A program made the position numbers and the translations under genes. Positions 7,996-17,209 of a stretch of 64,000 nt of DNA are shown here, one piece after another. The notes under the pieces were generated by a model that saw nothing but the letters and a program-made list of their open reading frames with translations, was not told the origin of the DNA and searched no databases. The stretch's first letter is position 1; each line of letters begins with the position of its first letter. Source of the stretch: Akkermansiaceae bacterium (GTDB taxonomy: Bacteria; Verrucomicrobiota; Verrucomicrobiia; Verrucomicrobiales; Akkermansiaceae); contig CP059069.1 in NCBI GenBank assembly GCA_017798145.1, positions 4,201,226-4,265,225 on the forward strand, written 5' to 3'.

Positions 7996-10425
7996 ATGAA
8001 CGCATTCACACTCAGAATCATCATCCTGGCACTGCTCACCGCCGCCATCGGGCACGGTGCGGTGAGGGCAAAGCTCTCTTCCGGTTTTGTCGCCCGCGGT
8101 GAACAATGCATCTTCGAGATCCGCGTGGAAGGCCAGGAGCCGGACACGATGCCCCGTGTCCCGCTGGTCAAGGATGTCGCCATCGAGTCCATCGGCTTCG
8201 GCCGCCCGCAGATGTTTCCCGGACGCCGCATCGAGTCGAGCTTCCAGTTCCTCGTCTCCAGCTACGCCGTGGGTGCCCACGTGATCCCGCCCGTCGAGGT
8301 CATGGTGGACGGCGTGAAGCACATGACAGACCCGGTCCGGCTGGAGGTCTTCGACCCCAGCGACCTGAAATGGGCTGAGGCCGCCTCCCAGCCTGCGGGG
8401 CTCGGCGAGACGGTCAGATACGCAAGCATCATCCGCATCCCCCAAAAGAAGATCTACACAAACCAAGCGGTGCCTGCGGAGATCAAGATCTACGTGCCGG
8501 AAGAGCTTGCCTCAGCCGTGGCCGATTGGGGCGTGCCGGAGTTTGAGAGGAAAGGCCTCGCCGTCTGGAGGTTCGAGCCATCGGATCCGCCAGGGCGGGT
8601 CAATCTTCTCGGCTCTCCCTATGTCTCCATTTCCTACCAGACCAGCATGAACGCCCTCGCGCCCGGCGAGGTCGAGATCGGCCCGGCGACGGTGCGGCTG
8701 ACCTATGTGAGAATGGTTTTCGACGGATTCACCCGCCGTGTGAATGTCCAGGCCACGCTCGACGTGCCGAAGCTTGCCTATGAGGTCGCCGCCCTGCCGG
8801 AGGGCGCGCCGGAGGGTTTTGACAACGCGGTCGGGAAATTCACCATCGGCACATCGATCAGCGAGACGGATGTCACCGAGGGCGAACCCCTGGCGCTTGA
8901 CGTCATCGTCAGCGGCAGCGGGAACCTGGACAACTTGCGGACGCCGCAGATGGTGGATCCGGCAGGCTGGAAGGTTTATGAAGCGTCGCAGACGCAGCGT
9001 GGCGAGGAGCGCCGGGAGGTGACCGGCTCGGTGGTGTTCAGCCAGTTCATACGCCCGCTGGAAATGAAGTCCGCCGTCCCGCCCTTCCGCCTCGTCTATT
9101 TCGATCCGGATGAGGAGAGATACGTCACCGTCACGACGGAGGGAATCCCCCTCAACATGAAGCCCGCCGCCGGCGGCAGGGGCTTCGAATCCTCCGGGCC
9201 GCCCCAGGCGCTGCCCCTGCCCGTAGAGAGGATGACGGATATCCTGGGAGCGATCAAAACCGGCGGGCTTCTTTCCGCGCCTGGCAGCTCCATCCCCACA
9301 TGGCTGCCCCATGCCCTTGCCGCAGCCCTCGCGCTCGCCCTCATCGGCAAGGCTCTGTGGATGCGCTACGGATACCTTTTTGAAAAGGACGAGGTGAAGA
9401 TCGCCAAGCGCAGGGATTTCGAGAAATTGTCAAAAGTCCCTGCGGAGGACGGTCTGGGCTTCCTCCGTGCCGCCGGTGGATTTGCGGAACGCTGGCTGGC
9501 CGGGGAGGGCGGCGAAGAGATACGCGGCATCATCGAGGAGAGGGATCGCCTCTGCTTCCGGGCCAAGAACGATGTCCCCGGTGTTCCGAACGGCCGCCGC
9601 AGCGAGATACTCCGCAGCCTGCGCCGGGCGGCTTTCGGGGTGCTGATCCTGGCGCTCACGCTCCCATCCGCAAACGCGGGGGATGTATCCGCCAAGGCGA
9701 TGCAAGCCTATGAGGCAGCGAAGTTCGACGAGGCGGCGAAACTCTGGCTGCAGGCCGGCCCCTACGAGCAACTCAGCGCGGACACGCTCTACAACATAGG
9801 CAACGCATCGTATCGCATGGGCGCCCCGGGTCAGGCGGCGCTCTATTACCGCCGCGCGCTGGCGAGGGACAGCAGCCATGGGGAGGCGCGGCAGAACCTG
9901 CGTTTCCTGGAGAGGAAATACGGTGCCATTACCATAGAGCGCCCGGCCTACCAATACGTCCTGGCCAGGTTTCCGCTCGCTGCATGGAAGGGTGCGCTCT
10001 GGTGCGGGCTGTGGCTCGTTGCGCTCGGCCTGCTCGCCTTCCCTGCCACCCGTCCCGGCTCCCGCCTGCGCGTGGCGGGTGTCGTCGGCTTCGTACTAGG
10101 CCCTCTGATGATCTCGCTCGGCGGGCTTGGCTGGCGATATTTCCCGGACGATGCCGGGTTTGCGCCGCTTGCCATGCAGGCGGTCATCGTCGGGGAGAAG
10201 GTGGTGCTGCATGCGGATGCCGCCCGCACGTCCCCGGAGGTGATCGACGCCCCGGCCGGTTCCCTCGCAGAGGTGATACGCCGTTCCGGGCGTTGGGCCT
10301 ATGTCGGCTTTGCCACCAAGACCCGCGGCTGGGTGCCTGTGGAATCGATTGAGATGATCATCCCCCGCACCCCGCCGGAGCCGCCGAAAGTCCGCAAGAC
10401 CGCTGCCGATGGCAGCAGCGCATGA
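7996..10425 (+). CDS. batD: BatD-like protein with TPRs and SH3-like C-terminus
   Basis: An 809-aa exported protein. It has a signal peptide (MNAFTLRIIILALLTAAIGHGAV), tandem beta-sandwich BatD domains to about residue 390, a membrane helix near residue 440, a cytoplasmic stretch, a further hydrophobic segment, TPR-like repeats (residues 570-640), two helices near residues 660-705 and a short SH3-like end (HADAARTSPEVIDAPAGSLAEV). BatD is the large periplasmic partner of BatA/B. The added TPR and SH3-like parts suggest fusion with a second protein, perhaps a BatE-like one. Confidence 0.85.
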   Translation: MNAFTLRIIILALLTAAIGHGAVRAKLSSGFVARGEQCIFEIRVEGQEPDTMPRVPLVKDVAIESIGFGRPQMFPGRRIESSFQFLVSSYAVGAHVIPPVEVMVDGVKHMTDPVRLEVFDPSDLKWAEAASQPAGLGETVRYASIIRIPQKKIYTNQAVPAEIKIYVPEELASAVADWGVPEFERKGLAVWRFEPSDPPGRVNLLGSPYVSISYQTSMNALAPGEVEIGPATVRLTYVRMVFDGFTRRVNVQATLDVPKLAYEVAALPEGAPEGFDNAVGKFTIGTSISETDVTEGEPLALDVIVSGSGNLDNLRTPQMVDPAGWKVYEASQTQRGEERREVTGSVVFSQFIRPLEMKSAVPPFRLVYFDPDEERYVTVTTEGIPLNMKPAAGGRGFESSGPPQALPLPVERMTDILGAIKTGGLLSAPGSSIPTWLPHALAAALALALIGKALWMRYGYLFEKDEVKIAKRRDFEKLSKVPAEDGLGFLRAAGGFAERWLAGEGGEEIRGIIEERDRLCFRAKNDVPGVPNGRRSEILRSLRRAAFGVLILALTLPSANAGDVSAKAMQAYEAAKFDEAAKLWLQAGPYEQLSADTLYNIGNASYRMGAPGQAALYYRRALARDSSHGEARQNLRFLERKYGAITIERPAYQYVLARFPLAAWKGALWCGLWLVALGLLAFPATRPGSRLRVAGVVGFVLGPLMISLGGLGWRYFPDDAGFAPLAMQAVIVGEKVVLHADAARTSPEVIDAPAGSLAEVIRRSGRWAYVGFATKTRGWVPVESIEMIIPRTPPEPPKVRKTAADGSSA

Positions 10426-11426
10426 GCGGGCGAATCGCATGGCTGGCGCGGCGGGATGGGACGGTGATCCTCGGCAGCGGCCCCTTCGCCGCAGCGGAGC
10501 AACCGCCCGCCGATGGCGTCGCTTTCTACAAGCGCGGCTTCGCGGCGCGTGAGAAAACCCCGTGGATGATCCCATCCAGTTTTCTCCTGATGACGGCGGA
10601 GGAATTCCGGCTCGCCCACGCGATCCAAGCTGCACCGGCGATACGCTGGGAGACGCCGGATGCCATGCCGTTTTCCTTCGTTTTCCAGGAAATCATGGAC
10701 TGTATCCACCAGGGGCTGATCGAGAAAACGGTGCCTGTTGTCACGGAAAGGGGTGAGGCTTCCGGTTCTGCGGGCAACGCGATCATCGCCGCAATGGCGG
10801 CCCAGGGCGCCCCGCTCCATTCCTACGGCTGGGCTTCGGAAGAGGACGGCTTTGCGGGGGCGACGCCCGAACTCCTGTTTTCCCTCGATGGGCAGCGGCT
10901 TGAAACCATGGCGCTCGCCGGCACCGCCCGCTGCGAGGATGAGGATGTCTTCGGCGTGGATGGAAAGGAGATCCGGGAGCACGAATACGTGGCCCAGACA
11001 TTGGTGTCGAAGCTGCTCGGCCTCGGCTCGTTGCAGCGCAGGGAGCGCTGTGTCCTGCGGCTCGGCTCCATCATCCATTTCCACACCGGCATCAGCGTCG
11101 ATCTCGATACGGCGCAGGATCCCGTGCAGTTGCTGCGGCTGCTGCACCCGACGCCCGCTCTCGGTCCCTTGCCGCGCACCGAGGAGAACATGGAAATGCT
11201 CAGCGTCTGGCGCGGGCGGCTGGGCTGCCCGGAGGAATTCGGCGCACCTTTCGGCGTTTGGGATTGCGGGAAATTCGAGGCGGTCGTGGCGATACGCGGC
11301 GTCTGGTGGCAGGGCAAACGGATCTCGCTGCCAGCGGGCTGCGGTGTCATCGAGGCCAGCCGCCTTGTCAATGAATGGCGCGAACTGCGCCTCAAGCGCG
11401 CCGCCGTGAAAGCTTTCCTTGCCTGA
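10422..11426 (+). CDS. menF: Chorismate-binding enzyme, isochorismate synthase-like
   Basis: A 334-aa chorismate-utilising enzyme, shorter at the N-terminus than most MenF proteins. It shows GATPELLFSLDGQRLETMALAGTA-type features (ATPELLF and ALAGTA near residues 145-165), a Lys in the catalytic-base region (GLIEKTVPVV), HPTPALGPLPR near residue 243 and the C-terminal GCGVIEASRLVNEWRELRLK block. These are shared by isochorismate, anthranilate and aminodeoxychorismate synthases; isochorismate synthase for menaquinone is the best guess. It overlaps batD by 4 bases, an unexpected partner for a Bat operon. Confidence 0.8.
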   Translation: MSGRIAWLARRDGTVILGSGPFAAAEQPPADGVAFYKRGFAAREKTPWMIPSSFLLMTAEEFRLAHAIQAAPAIRWETPDAMPFSFVFQEIMDCIHQGLIEKTVPVVTERGEASGSAGNAIIAAMAAQGAPLHSYGWASEEDGFAGATPELLFSLDGQRLETMALAGTARCEDEDVFGVDGKEIREHEYVAQTLVSKLLGLGSLQRRERCVLRLGSIIHFHTGISVDLDTAQDPVQLLRLLHPTPALGPLPRTEENMEMLSVWRGRLGCPEEFGAPFGVWDCGKFEAVVAIRGVWWQGKRISLPAGCGVIEASRLVNEWRELRLKRAAVKAFLA

Positions 11427-11459
11427 TCCCCGGCACGAACCGGTGGCCGCGGATCGCCG

Positions 11460-12995
11460 CTACTCCAACAACGACTTGCCGGTCATCTGCTCCGGCTTAT
11501 CGAGGCGGAGCATTTCCAGCAGGGTGGGCGCGACGTCGGCGAGGATGCCGTCGCGCATCTTGTGGGAGGATGCGTCGTCGGCGACGTAGATGATCTCCAC
11601 AAGGTTGGTGGTATGTGCGGTGTTGGGCGAGCCGTCGGCATTGCGCATGTATTCGCAGTTGCCGTGATCGGCCGTGATGAGAAGCTTGCCGCCGAGGCGG
11701 AGGGTTTGCTCGACGATCGCTTTCACCGATGCGTCGATGGTCTCGACGGCGCTCATCGCCGCCTCGACGACGCCTGTGTGGCCGACCATGTCCGGATTGG
11801 CGAAGTTGAGGATGACGAGATCGAAGTCCTTGAGGTTTTCCACAACCGTCCGTGTGACTTCCTCCGCCGACATCTGCGGCTTGAGGTCGTAGGTGGCGAC
11901 GTCCTTGGGCGAGGGGATGATGAAACGTTTCTCGCCCTTGTTTTCCTTCTCTATGCCACCGTTGAAGAAATAGGTGACGTGCGGGTATTTCTCCGTCTCC
12001 GCGATCCGCATCTGCTTCATGCCTGCGGCGGCGACGGTTTCCCCGAGGGTCATGTCGAGCGTCTGCGGGGAGAAGATCGCATCGCAATCATATTTTTCGT
12101 CGTAGACGGTGAGGGTGACGTAGTGGACCTGCGGGACTGCGCCGCGGTCGAAGCCGGCGAAGTCTTTCTCGAGAAACGCTTCGGAAAGCTCGCGGGCGCG
12201 GTCGGCGCGGAAGTTGAAGAACAGCACCACATCGCCGTCGCGCACGCGTTGCGTATCTGCCTCGGTGAAAACCATGGGGGGCATGAACTCGTCGGTCTTG
12301 CTTTGGTCGGCGTAAACCTCGGCAACCGCTTCGGAGGCGAGGATCTCCTTTTTCGTGCCGATGCCGTGGACGATGGCATCCCAAGCGAGCTTCACACGGT
12401 CCCAGCGCTTATCGCGGTCCATCGCGAAGTAGCGGCCGACCACCGTGGCGATCTTCGCCCCGGCCTTCGCCGTCTCGTCCTCGACCTTGGAGATGTATCC
12501 TGCCCCGCCTGTCGGGGAGGTGTCGCGTCCGTCGGTGATCGCGTGGATCATGATGTCCTTCACCCCCGCCTCGGCGGCGAGCTTGGTCATCGCGATGAGC
12601 TGATCCTGATGGGAGTGGACTCCGCCGTCGGAGACGAGGCCGATGAAATGGAGTCGGCAGGGCTTCGCTTTCTCCAAGGCCTTCCTGAAGACCTCGTTGT
12701 TGGCGATCGTGCCCTCCGCGATGGCCTTGTTGATGCGGGTGAAATCCTGATAAACGATGCGTCCGGCCCCGAGGTTCAGGTGACCGACCTCGGAATTTCC
12801 CATTTGCCCTTCCGGGAGCCCGACATCCATGCCTGAAGCGGAGAGGAAGGAGTGCGGGTATTGGGAGAGGGTTTCGTCGGTGAAAGGGGTGTTGGCGAGA
12901 AGGATGGCGTTTCCGTCCTTCTCTGCGGTTTCCTTGCCGCCGGGGTTTGTGCCCCAGCCGTCGCGAATGATTAGCACCACTGGTTTCTTAGCCAT
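11460..12995 (-). CDS. gpmI: 2,3-bisphosphoglycerate-independent phosphoglycerate mutase
   Basis: A 511-aa iPGM interconverting 3- and 2-phosphoglycerate in glycolysis. Starting at MAKKPVVLIIRDGWG gives the usual N-terminus; the frame is open 12 codons further upstream without support. The metal-ligand start (RDGWG), the phosphoserine nucleophile motif GQMGNSEVGHLN, TDGRDTSP and the C-terminal TADHGNCE are all present, and the length fits the family. It converges on the menF-like gene with only 33 bases between stops. Confidence 0.96.
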   Translation of the reverse strand: MAKKPVVLIIRDGWGTNPGGKETAEKDGNAILLANTPFTDETLSQYPHSFLSASGMDVGLPEGQMGNSEVGHLNLGAGRIVYQDFTRINKAIAEGTIANNEVFRKALEKAKPCRLHFIGLVSDGGVHSHQDQLIAMTKLAAEAGVKDIMIHAITDGRDTSPTGGAGYISKVEDETAKAGAKIATVVGRYFAMDRDKRWDRVKLAWDAIVHGIGTKKEILASEAVAEVYADQSKTDEFMPPMVFTEADTQRVRDGDVVLFFNFRADRARELSEAFLEKDFAGFDRGAVPQVHYVTLTVYDEKYDCDAIFSPQTLDMTLGETVAAAGMKQMRIAETEKYPHVTYFFNGGIEKENKGEKRFIIPSPKDVATYDLKPQMSAEEVTRTVVENLKDFDLVILNFANPDMVGHTGVVEAAMSAVETIDASVKAIVEQTLRLGGKLLITADHGNCEYMRNADGSPNTAHTTNLVEIIYVADDASSHKMRDGILADVAPTLLEMLRLDKPEQMTGKSLLE

Positions 12996-13293
12996 GCGGG
13001 ATGCTGTAAAGGTAGATCGTAGCCGGGTCAATTGCGATCCTGCGGCAGGCGGGAGGAAGGCTTGCCCACGAGGGGCGCAGGGGAGGATGGTGTACGATGC
13101 TTCTTTGAATCAAGCGTAGGGCGTGTGTGGGATGGAGACAGGGCGTCATCACGGTCTCTGCAGCCGCAACATTCGCCCGGGATCGAGTGCCCATGGCTCG
13201 CAGCTCGCATCCTGGGTTTCTGCCTCACGGGCTGTGGGAGGCTACGGATGGCCAACATGAAGTTCCGGGTTTTTGTCCTTGGGTGGCCCATCA
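12996..13293. other. Intergenic stretch between gpmI and mutS
   Basis: About 300 bases on the 5' side of gpmI and the 3' side of mutS. It should contain the gpmI promoter (reading leftward), but I cannot point to a confident -35/-10 pair. No convincing gene or hairpin is seen; short open frames here lack recognisable content. Confidence 0.4.
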
Positions 13294-15774
13294 TCAGAAA
13301 TCGAAGAGATTCATCTGCGGGGAATTTGTCTCCGGGAGGGTGTCTTCGAGTTTCGTGGTCTTGGGTTTCGGGTGCTTTTCCTTGGACTCCGGCTTGGAGG
13401 AGTTCATTTCCAGGTGGGAGAGGATGTCCTTGGCGCGGGTAAGGACGGGTTTCGGGAGGCCGGCGAGGCGGGCGACCTGGATGCCGTAGGATTTGTCGGC
13501 GGGGCCGGGGAGGATCTTGTGGAGGAAGATGATTTCCTCGTTCCACTCGCGGACGGCGACGTTGCAGTTGGTGACGGCTTCGCGGGTGTTGGCGAGGTCG
13601 GTGAGCTCGTGGTAGTGGGTGGCGAAGAGGGTGCGGCATTTCACCTCGTCGTGGAGGTGCTCGGCGACGGCCCAGGCGATGGAAAGGCCGTCGAAGGTGG
13701 CGGTGCCGCGGCCGATCTCGTCGAGGATCACCAACGATTTCTCGGTGGCGTGGTTGAGGATGAGGGCGGTTTCCGACATCTCGACCATGAAGGTGGATTG
13801 GCCGCGCGAGAGGTCATCGGATGCCCCGACGCGGCAGAAGATGCGGTCGGCGAGGCCGATGGTGGCGGAATCGGCGGGGACGTAGGCGCCGATCTGAGCC
13901 ATCAGGGTGATGAGGGCAAGCTGGCGGATGTAGGTGGATTTTCCGGCCATGTTGGGGCCGGTGAGGATCTGGAGGCGGCTCGATTCCGGGAGGAGTTCGG
14001 TGTCGTTGGGGACGAACTTTGTGTCCGTTAGGGTTTGCTCGAGGACGGGGTGGCGGCCGTTCTCGATGATGAGTTCGGTGCCGTGTGTGAGGGTGGGGCG
14101 GCAGTGGCGGTGGAGCTGGGCGGTCTCGGCGAGGGCGCAAAGGGTGTCGATTTCGGCGATGGCGGCGGCGGTTTCTTTTAGCTCGGCGAGGTGGGTGACG
14201 ACCTGTTGGCGTAGCTCGAGGAAGAGTTCGTATTCGAGCTGTTTGGAGCGTTCCTCGGCGCCGAGAACCTTGTTTTCCATTTCCTTGAGCGCGGGGGTGA
14301 TGTAGCGCTCGGCGTTGGCCATGGTTTGCTTGCGGGTGTAGTCGTCGGGGACTTTGGAAAGCTGGGAGGTGGTGATCTCGATGAAGTAGCCGAAGACGTT
14401 GTTGAATTTGATTTTCAGGGAGTCGATGCCGGTGCGTTTCCTCTCATCTTCCTGGAGCCGGGCGATCCAGTCCTTTCCGCCACGGGCGGCGAAGCGGAGT
14501 TCGTCGAGATCGGCGGAGTGGCCGTCGCGGATGATGTTGCCGTCCTTGAGGTTGGCCGGGGGTTCGTCGCTGAGAGCGGCTTCGAGGAGGGTGGTGAGTT
14601 CTGGGAGGGGGTGGAGGGAAGTGATCAGTGAGCAGTGATCAGTGAGCAGTGAAGAGAGATCCTCTTTCAGAGGGGGGATGCTTTGGAGGGAGATGGAGAG
14701 GGATTGGAGGTCGCGGGGGTTGCCGGAGTTTTGGGAGAGGCGGGAGGTGGTGCGCTCGATGTCGCGGATGTTTTTGAGGGATTCGCGGGCTTTGGAGAGG
14801 AGGAATGGCTCGGCGAGGAGGGCGGCGATGGTGTTTTGGCGGGCTTGCAACGTTTCGATGTCGCGGAGGGGGTGGAGGAGCCAGTTGCGGAGCAGGCGGC
14901 CGCCCATGGGGGTCTGGGTGCGGTCGAGGACGGCGAGCAGGGTGTGCTTGGGGCCGGAGCGGGATTCGATGAGGTCGAGGTTGCGCTGGGAGGCCTGGTC
15001 GATGAGGACGTGCTTTTCGTTATCGAGGAGTTTGGGTGGGTTGAGGTGCTCGCAGGGGCGGCGGAGCTGGGTGACGAGGTAGTGGAGGGCGGCTCCGGCG
15101 GCGGCGGATGCGGCGTGGAGGTTGGCACAGCCGAAGCCGTCGAGGGAGTGGACGTTGAAGTGGGATTTCAGGAGATCGACGGCGTGCTCGGGGAGGAAGG
15201 TATAGCCGTCGTAAGGGAGGGCGTGGGGGTGGTTTTCGGAGAAGTCGGAGATCTGGTGGTCGGGGATGATGATTTCCGAGGGGGATATGCGGGCGAGCTC
15301 GTCGAGGAGCTGGGCCGGGTCGTTGAACTCGGCGATGATGAACTCGCCGGTGGTGTGGTCGATGGCGGCGAGGCCGTAGGAGTTTTTGGTTTTCGATAGG
15401 GCGGCCAGGTAGTTGGGGCGTTGGTCGTCGAGGAGGGTGAGGTCGTCGATGGAGCCGGCCGTGAGGATGCGGGCGATCTCGCGCTCGACGAGTTTGCCGG
15501 GTACCGCCTCGGAGGTTTGCTCGGCGATGGCGACGCGCTTGCCGGCCTTGAGGAGGCGGGCGATGTAATTTTGGGCGGAGTGGTAGGGGACGCCGCACAT
15601 CGGGGTGCCGCCGCGTTTCGTGAGGGCGACGTTCATGATGGGGGCGGCGGTTTTCGCGTCCTCGAAGAACATTTCATAGAAGTCCCCGAGCCGGTAGAAG
15701 AGGATGATGTCCGCAGGCAGGCTTTTCCTCATTCCGAGGTATTGGGCCATCATGGGGGTTGTGCTGCCGGACAT
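13294..15774 (-). CDS. mutS: DNA mismatch repair protein MutS
   Basis: An 826-aa MutS. The mismatch-contacting Phe-x-Glu is present (GDFYEMFF, residues 30-37), followed by connector, lever and clamp domains, Walker A TGPNMAGKST, Walker B ILDEIGRGTATFDG and the FATHYHEL switch region, then a short helical C-terminus. It binds mismatches in DNA and recruits MutL. The lever region carries an in-frame tandem repeat of 14-bp units (14621-14652). No MutL neighbour lies in the window. Confidence 0.97.
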   Translation of the reverse strand: MSGSTTPMMAQYLGMRKSLPADIILFYRLGDFYEMFFEDAKTAAPIMNVALTKRGGTPMCGVPYHSAQNYIARLLKAGKRVAIAEQTSEAVPGKLVEREIARILTAGSIDDLTLLDDQRPNYLAALSKTKNSYGLAAIDHTTGEFIIAEFNDPAQLLDELARISPSEIIIPDHQISDFSENHPHALPYDGYTFLPEHAVDLLKSHFNVHSLDGFGCANLHAASAAAGAALHYLVTQLRRPCEHLNPPKLLDNEKHVLIDQASQRNLDLIESRSGPKHTLLAVLDRTQTPMGGRLLRNWLLHPLRDIETLQARQNTIAALLAEPFLLSKARESLKNIRDIERTTSRLSQNSGNPRDLQSLSISLQSIPPLKEDLSSLLTDHCSLITSLHPLPELTTLLEAALSDEPPANLKDGNIIRDGHSADLDELRFAARGGKDWIARLQEDERKRTGIDSLKIKFNNVFGYFIEITTSQLSKVPDDYTRKQTMANAERYITPALKEMENKVLGAEERSKQLEYELFLELRQQVVTHLAELKETAAAIAEIDTLCALAETAQLHRHCRPTLTHGTELIIENGRHPVLEQTLTDTKFVPNDTELLPESSRLQILTGPNMAGKSTYIRQLALITLMAQIGAYVPADSATIGLADRIFCRVGASDDLSRGQSTFMVEMSETALILNHATEKSLVILDEIGRGTATFDGLSIAWAVAEHLHDEVKCRTLFATHYHELTDLANTREAVTNCNVAVREWNEEIIFLHKILPGPADKSYGIQVARLAGLPKPVLTRAKDILSHLEMNSSKPESKEKHPKPKTTKLEDTLPETNSPQMNLFDF
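14621..14652. repeat. Tandem 14-bp repeat inside mutS
   Basis: Two perfect copies of GTGATCAGTGAGCA, plus 4 bases of a third, lie end to end. On the coding strand they encode the SLLTDHCSLITS segment of the MutS lever domain. The unit contains a smaller GTGA/CAGTG periodicity. It looks like a minisatellite or dispersed-repeat insertion tolerated in a surface loop. Confidence 0.85.
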
Positions 15775-15902
15775 GCGGGGATGCTGGGCGGCGAAACTTC
15801 AAACTTCAAATTTTAAACTCGAAGCCGGTGGGAGAAGGTGGGATCCGTTGCGAACCAATTCCGCCTTGCCTCGCGTGACGGCGGAATGTATCCGATAGGG
15901 CG

Positions 15903-16850
15903 ATGAGATTTTCTTTTCCCATGCATGCGGGCATAATCAAGGCGGGCTTTTTCCTATCCCTTGCCGCGACGCTTGTGCTGCGGGCGGACACATGGACCAG
16001 CTCCGATGGCAAGACGATCGAGGCGGATTTCGTTAGGCTCCAGGATGATTCGCTTTTCCTCAGGTCCGCAGGCAAGGAATATTCCGTGCCGCTCTCCCGC
16101 CTGGATCAGAAATCCCAGGGGTATGCGCGTTTCCTCCATGGCAAAATGAAGGAACTGGCGGCCAATGCACTCGAGTCCCCGATTGTCGCGGAGACCGCCT
16201 TGCTGGATGCGATAGGGGCGGATCCGAAGCTCGTGGAGGGCAGGAATTTCCTGATGGAAGGGTATGTGAAATCGATCTCCAAGAGCAGTTCGCTTGGAGC
16301 CTCGCCGCTCACCACGGCGGTGGTGGTGCTGGGCGGCGGCACAAGGATGGAAATGAACCTTTCCGGCGAAGCGGACGGTAGGATGACGAAGGTAAAGGTC
16401 GAGGAGGGCAGGGTTGTCCTGACAAAAGGTAAGAACTATTCGGATGGGAAATACCGGGATTTCGAGGAGTACAAGACACTGATGGAGAATGGGAAGGCCG
16501 TCGTTTTCCGTGCGCGTGTCGAGGGCGGGAAGATTATCGGCTCCGGGATCGCGACGTTTGAGGAAATCGTCAGGTCCAAGGTGGTGCGAGCTCCGCAATC
16601 GAAGGAGCTGACGGCGGAGGAGAAGGCGGAGATCGCCCGGATTCAGATCCGCGTGGAATACCTGGAATCCCAGCTTGCGGAGGGCGCAGGGAAGCCTGCG
16701 GGTGGCGATGGGGGCGGATTCCTCGGGCCGGGAGCTGCAGGATACACCGATGGGGAGAAGGATACCATGCGCAGGGAACTCGGTCAGCTGAAGGAGAAGC
16801 TCGGCTACCTGACGAGATCGGCCCAGCCGGGACGGAATTTCCCGAGGTGA
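15903..16850 (+). CDS. Secreted SHD1-domain protein
   Basis: A 315-aa exported protein with a signal peptide ending near residue 28. Directly after it comes an SHD1 (SLA1 homology domain 1-like) module, residues 29-78 (TWTSSDGKTIEADFV ... SVPLSRLDQ), a domain common in Planctomycetes and Verrucomicrobia and supporting the lineage guess. The middle part is beta-rich without a recognised family. The last 70 residues are helical and charged, perhaps a short coiled coil, with a Gly-rich linker. It overlaps the next gene by 4 bases. Confidence 0.75.
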   Translation: MRFSFPMHAGIIKAGFFLSLAATLVLRADTWTSSDGKTIEADFVRLQDDSLFLRSAGKEYSVPLSRLDQKSQGYARFLHGKMKELAANALESPIVAETALLDAIGADPKLVEGRNFLMEGYVKSISKSSSLGASPLTTAVVVLGGGTRMEMNLSGEADGRMTKVKVEEGRVVLTKGKNYSDGKYRDFEEYKTLMENGKAVVFRARVEGGKIIGSGIATFEEIVRSKVVRAPQSKELTAEEKAEIARIQIRVEYLESQLAEGAGKPAGGDGGGFLGPGAAGYTDGEKDTMRRELGQLKEKLGYLTRSAQPGRNFPR

Positions 16851-17194
16851 ATGTTTTGAGAAGGCGCGGCAAACGGAAGGGGGCTGCCCCGGAGTGGGTT
16901 ACGTTCGCGCGGTGTTTCCTGCTGACGATGGGAATGTTTTTCGTAGGTGTTGCCGCCGTTGGTTTCAATGAGACGGGCGGGGAGGAACCAATTCCCGGAT
17001 GGCTGCCATTCCTGCTGCTCGGGATGCTCGTGCTGGGCGTGGTTCTGCTGGCCGTGGCAGTCATCGGATCGCGACGCGATGCGGATTCCTGGATGGAGTC
17101 GGCATCGAGGACCGAGGCCTCCATCGTCGTGATGATCGTCGCCGCGCCTCTCTATTTCGTCCTCAGGTTGCTTTTCCGCAGGCAGGGGAAATAG
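16847..17194 (+). CDS. Small membrane protein
   Basis: A 115-aa protein with two clear membrane helices (about residues 20-40 and 52-77) and a possible third hydrophobic stretch (92-108), with basic ends (RRRGKRKG, FRRQGK). The ATG overlaps the stop of the SHD1 gene, so the two are probably one transcript. No family recognised. Confidence 0.6.
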   Translation: MNVLRRRGKRKGAAPEWVTFARCFLLTMGMFFVGVAAVGFNETGGEEPIPGWLPFLLLGMLVLGVVLLAVAVIGSRRDADSWMESASRTEASIVVMIVAAPLYFVLRLLFRRQGK

Positions 17195-17209
17195 CGGCGG
17201 CAAGATGAT

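Noticed and set aside
11562..12836. Long plus-strand frame opposite gpmI
   Set aside because: It is a shadow of the minus-strand gpmI gene, whose motifs are complete.
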